A stretch of DNA of 24,115 nucleotides, taken from positions 1 to 24,115 of the forward strand of contig NZ_JAILQF010000349.1 in assembly GCF_024699075.1 (NCBI RefSeq), read 5' to 3'. The stretch comes from Butyrivibrio sp. (GTDB lineage: Bacteria; Bacillota_A; Clostridia; Lachnospirales; Lachnospiraceae). Under the pieces are notes generated by a model. It saw only the letters and a program-made list of their open reading frames with translations. It was not told where the DNA came from and ran no database searches. This document shows, piece by piece, positions 23,141-24,115 of this stretch (positions are counted from its first letter, which is position 1; the number at the start of each line of letters is the position of its first letter). A program made the position numbers and the translations under genes.

Positions 23141-24115
23141 TCACTCAATAACGCGCTTAAATCTCTTATCTATCTCATACTTACTCATAGAGATTATGGT
23201 CGGTCTTCCATGAGGGCAGTTATAAGGATTATCAAGAGTAAGGAGCTCATCTATAAGCTCTTCCATCTCTTCTACAGACATCCTTGTGTTACCCTTTACT
23301 GATGCCTTACAAGCCATGCTGGCAATCTTATAGTAAATAACCTGAGGTTCTCTATGACCTGATTCATGTGTGAGCTCATCAAGGATCTCCATAAACATCT
23401 CTCTTGCATTGGTGCATCCAAAAAGGTCCTGAGGAACAGCACGCATAGCATATTCCTTACCGCCAAACTCATCAATCTGGAAGCCGAGATTTTCAAAATA
23501 TTCTCTAAATGACAGGAACATCTCTTCTTCCTGAGAGCTCAATGTCATGATAACAGGAGGCTCCATCATCTGAGATGTCATGGTCTTATTCTTGAACCTT
23601 GCCATCATACGCTCAAAGTTAACCTTCTCATGAGCTGCATGCTGGTCTACCATATAGATCTTATCTTTAAACTCAAGGATCCAGTAGGTATCAAATATCT
23701 GACCTATGATATTATACTGACGTCTGTTTTCCTTGGTCAGCATTTTGGTATCAAAAAGCTCCATCTGAACAGGTTTTTCTACAATTGTAGTCTCTGCCTT
23801 TTTGATGATGGGTGACTCGTAGTCTTCCGGCTTTTTGACAGGATTTCCAAGAATCTTGTGTACAAGACTTTCATTGGCCTTGACCTGTTCAGGATCCTGT
23901 TCTTTATGAGATGACCATATAGGGCTTGAATCATTATCTGCAACTCTTACAGGAACCTGTGCCACATCATTTATATATACAGGCTTATTGTCTTGCTTAT
24001 GAAGCTTTTCATATCTTGTAGCTTCAAATGGCTCTACATGGCCTTCGTATCTTACAGTATCTGCAGCATTATTATCTGCTTTATCTTTACTGCCTTCATT
24101 ATCAGCCTTATATCC
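23141..24115 (-). CDS. mutL: DNA mismatch repair protein MutL, C-terminal part (5' end outside window)
   Basis: The reverse strand stays open from the window edge to the stop at 23141, giving the last 324 residues. The N-terminal ATPase domain lies outside the window. The first ~95 residues are a charged, poorly conserved linker. The C-terminal dimerisation/endonuclease domain follows, with the metal-binding DQHAAHEKVNFE motif (DQHA-x2-E-x4-E), ACKASVKG, and CPHGRPTIISMSK near the end. These motifs mark a nicking MutL of the kind found in bacteria without MutH, able to cut the daughter strand for repair. The coding sequence begins beyond position 24115; the GTG at 23965 is not the start. Confidence 0.95.
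   Translation of the reverse strand, partial: GYKADNEGSKDKADNNAADTVRYEGHVEPFEATRYEKLHKQDNKPVYINDVAQVPVRVADNDSSPIWSSHKEQDPEQVKANESLVHKILGNPVKKPEDYESPIIKKAETTIVEKPVQMELFDTKMLTKENRRQYNIIGQIFDTYWILEFKDKIYMVDQHAAHEKVNFERMMARFKNKTMTSQMMEPPVIMTLSSQEEEMFLSFREYFENLGFQIDEFGGKEYAMRAVPQDLFGCTNAREMFMEILDELTHESGHREPQVIYYKIASMACKASVKGNTRMSVEEMEELIDELLTLDNPYNCPHGRPTIISMSKYEIDKRFKRVIE

Overview
The window looks like chromosomal core sequence from a low-GC, Gram-positive member of the Clostridia, most likely Lachnospiraceae (Butyrivibrio-like). The reasons are the AT-rich base composition, the strong GGAGG-type ribosome binding sites, the gene orders radC-mreBCD-mrdA-rodA-mgsA and mutL-miaA, a HlyD-like/sepF/lspA/rluD neighbourhood, and a divergent MreB-like protein and oversized PBP2 of the kind I associate with that family. 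The taxon is an inference from protein resemblance only. No rRNA, tRNA, CRISPR array, insertion sequence, prophage or plasmid gene was recognised. Almost everything reads leftwards (- strand); only pgi reads rightwards.

Layout, left to right. (1) 1-1304: the start of a sodium-dependent (NSS/LeuT-type) transporter, cut by the left edge, divergent from pgi (1657-3240), which ends in a strong hairpin terminator. (2) 3408-5838: a c-di-GMP phosphodiesterase (degenerate GGDEF plus intact EAL) downstream of a cytidylate-kinase-like protein that has a clear promoter. (3) 6006-9058: aroB-lspA-rluD, one leftward unit with a promoter and hairpin just before aroB, a terminator after rluD, and a 23-bp tandem repeat between lspA and rluD. 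(4) 9260-12008: sepF under a near-consensus promoter, a HlyD-like membrane-anchored protein, and a small P-loop protein with its own promoter. (5) 12116-13457: mgsA overlapping a D,D-carboxypeptidase lipoprotein gene. (6) 13627-24115: one long leftward array, mutL (5' end outside the window) - miaA - PLP-dependent 'aluminium resistance' protein - radC - mreB-like - mreC - mreD - mrdA - rodA, ending in a terminator at 13562-13588.

Functionally this is dominated by cell-shape and envelope genes: the elongasome (MreB-like, MreC, MreD, PBP2, RodA), a division protein (SepF), a peptidoglycan carboxypeptidase lipoprotein and the signal peptidase (LspA) that would mature lipoproteins. Interspersed are DNA repair, tRNA/rRNA modification, shikimate, glycolysis and methylglyoxal genes.

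I do not see a clear-cut novel defence or mobile system. The points most worth following up are an MreB-family protein that has lost canonical ATPase residues while keeping the mreB position, an insertion of roughly 235 residues inside PBP2, the 23-bp minisatellite before rluD together with a repeat-rich acidic extension on RluD, an Asp-to-Glu change at a catalytic position of MgsA, an orphan small P-loop protein, and a hairpin lying exactly at the predicted transcription start of aroB.
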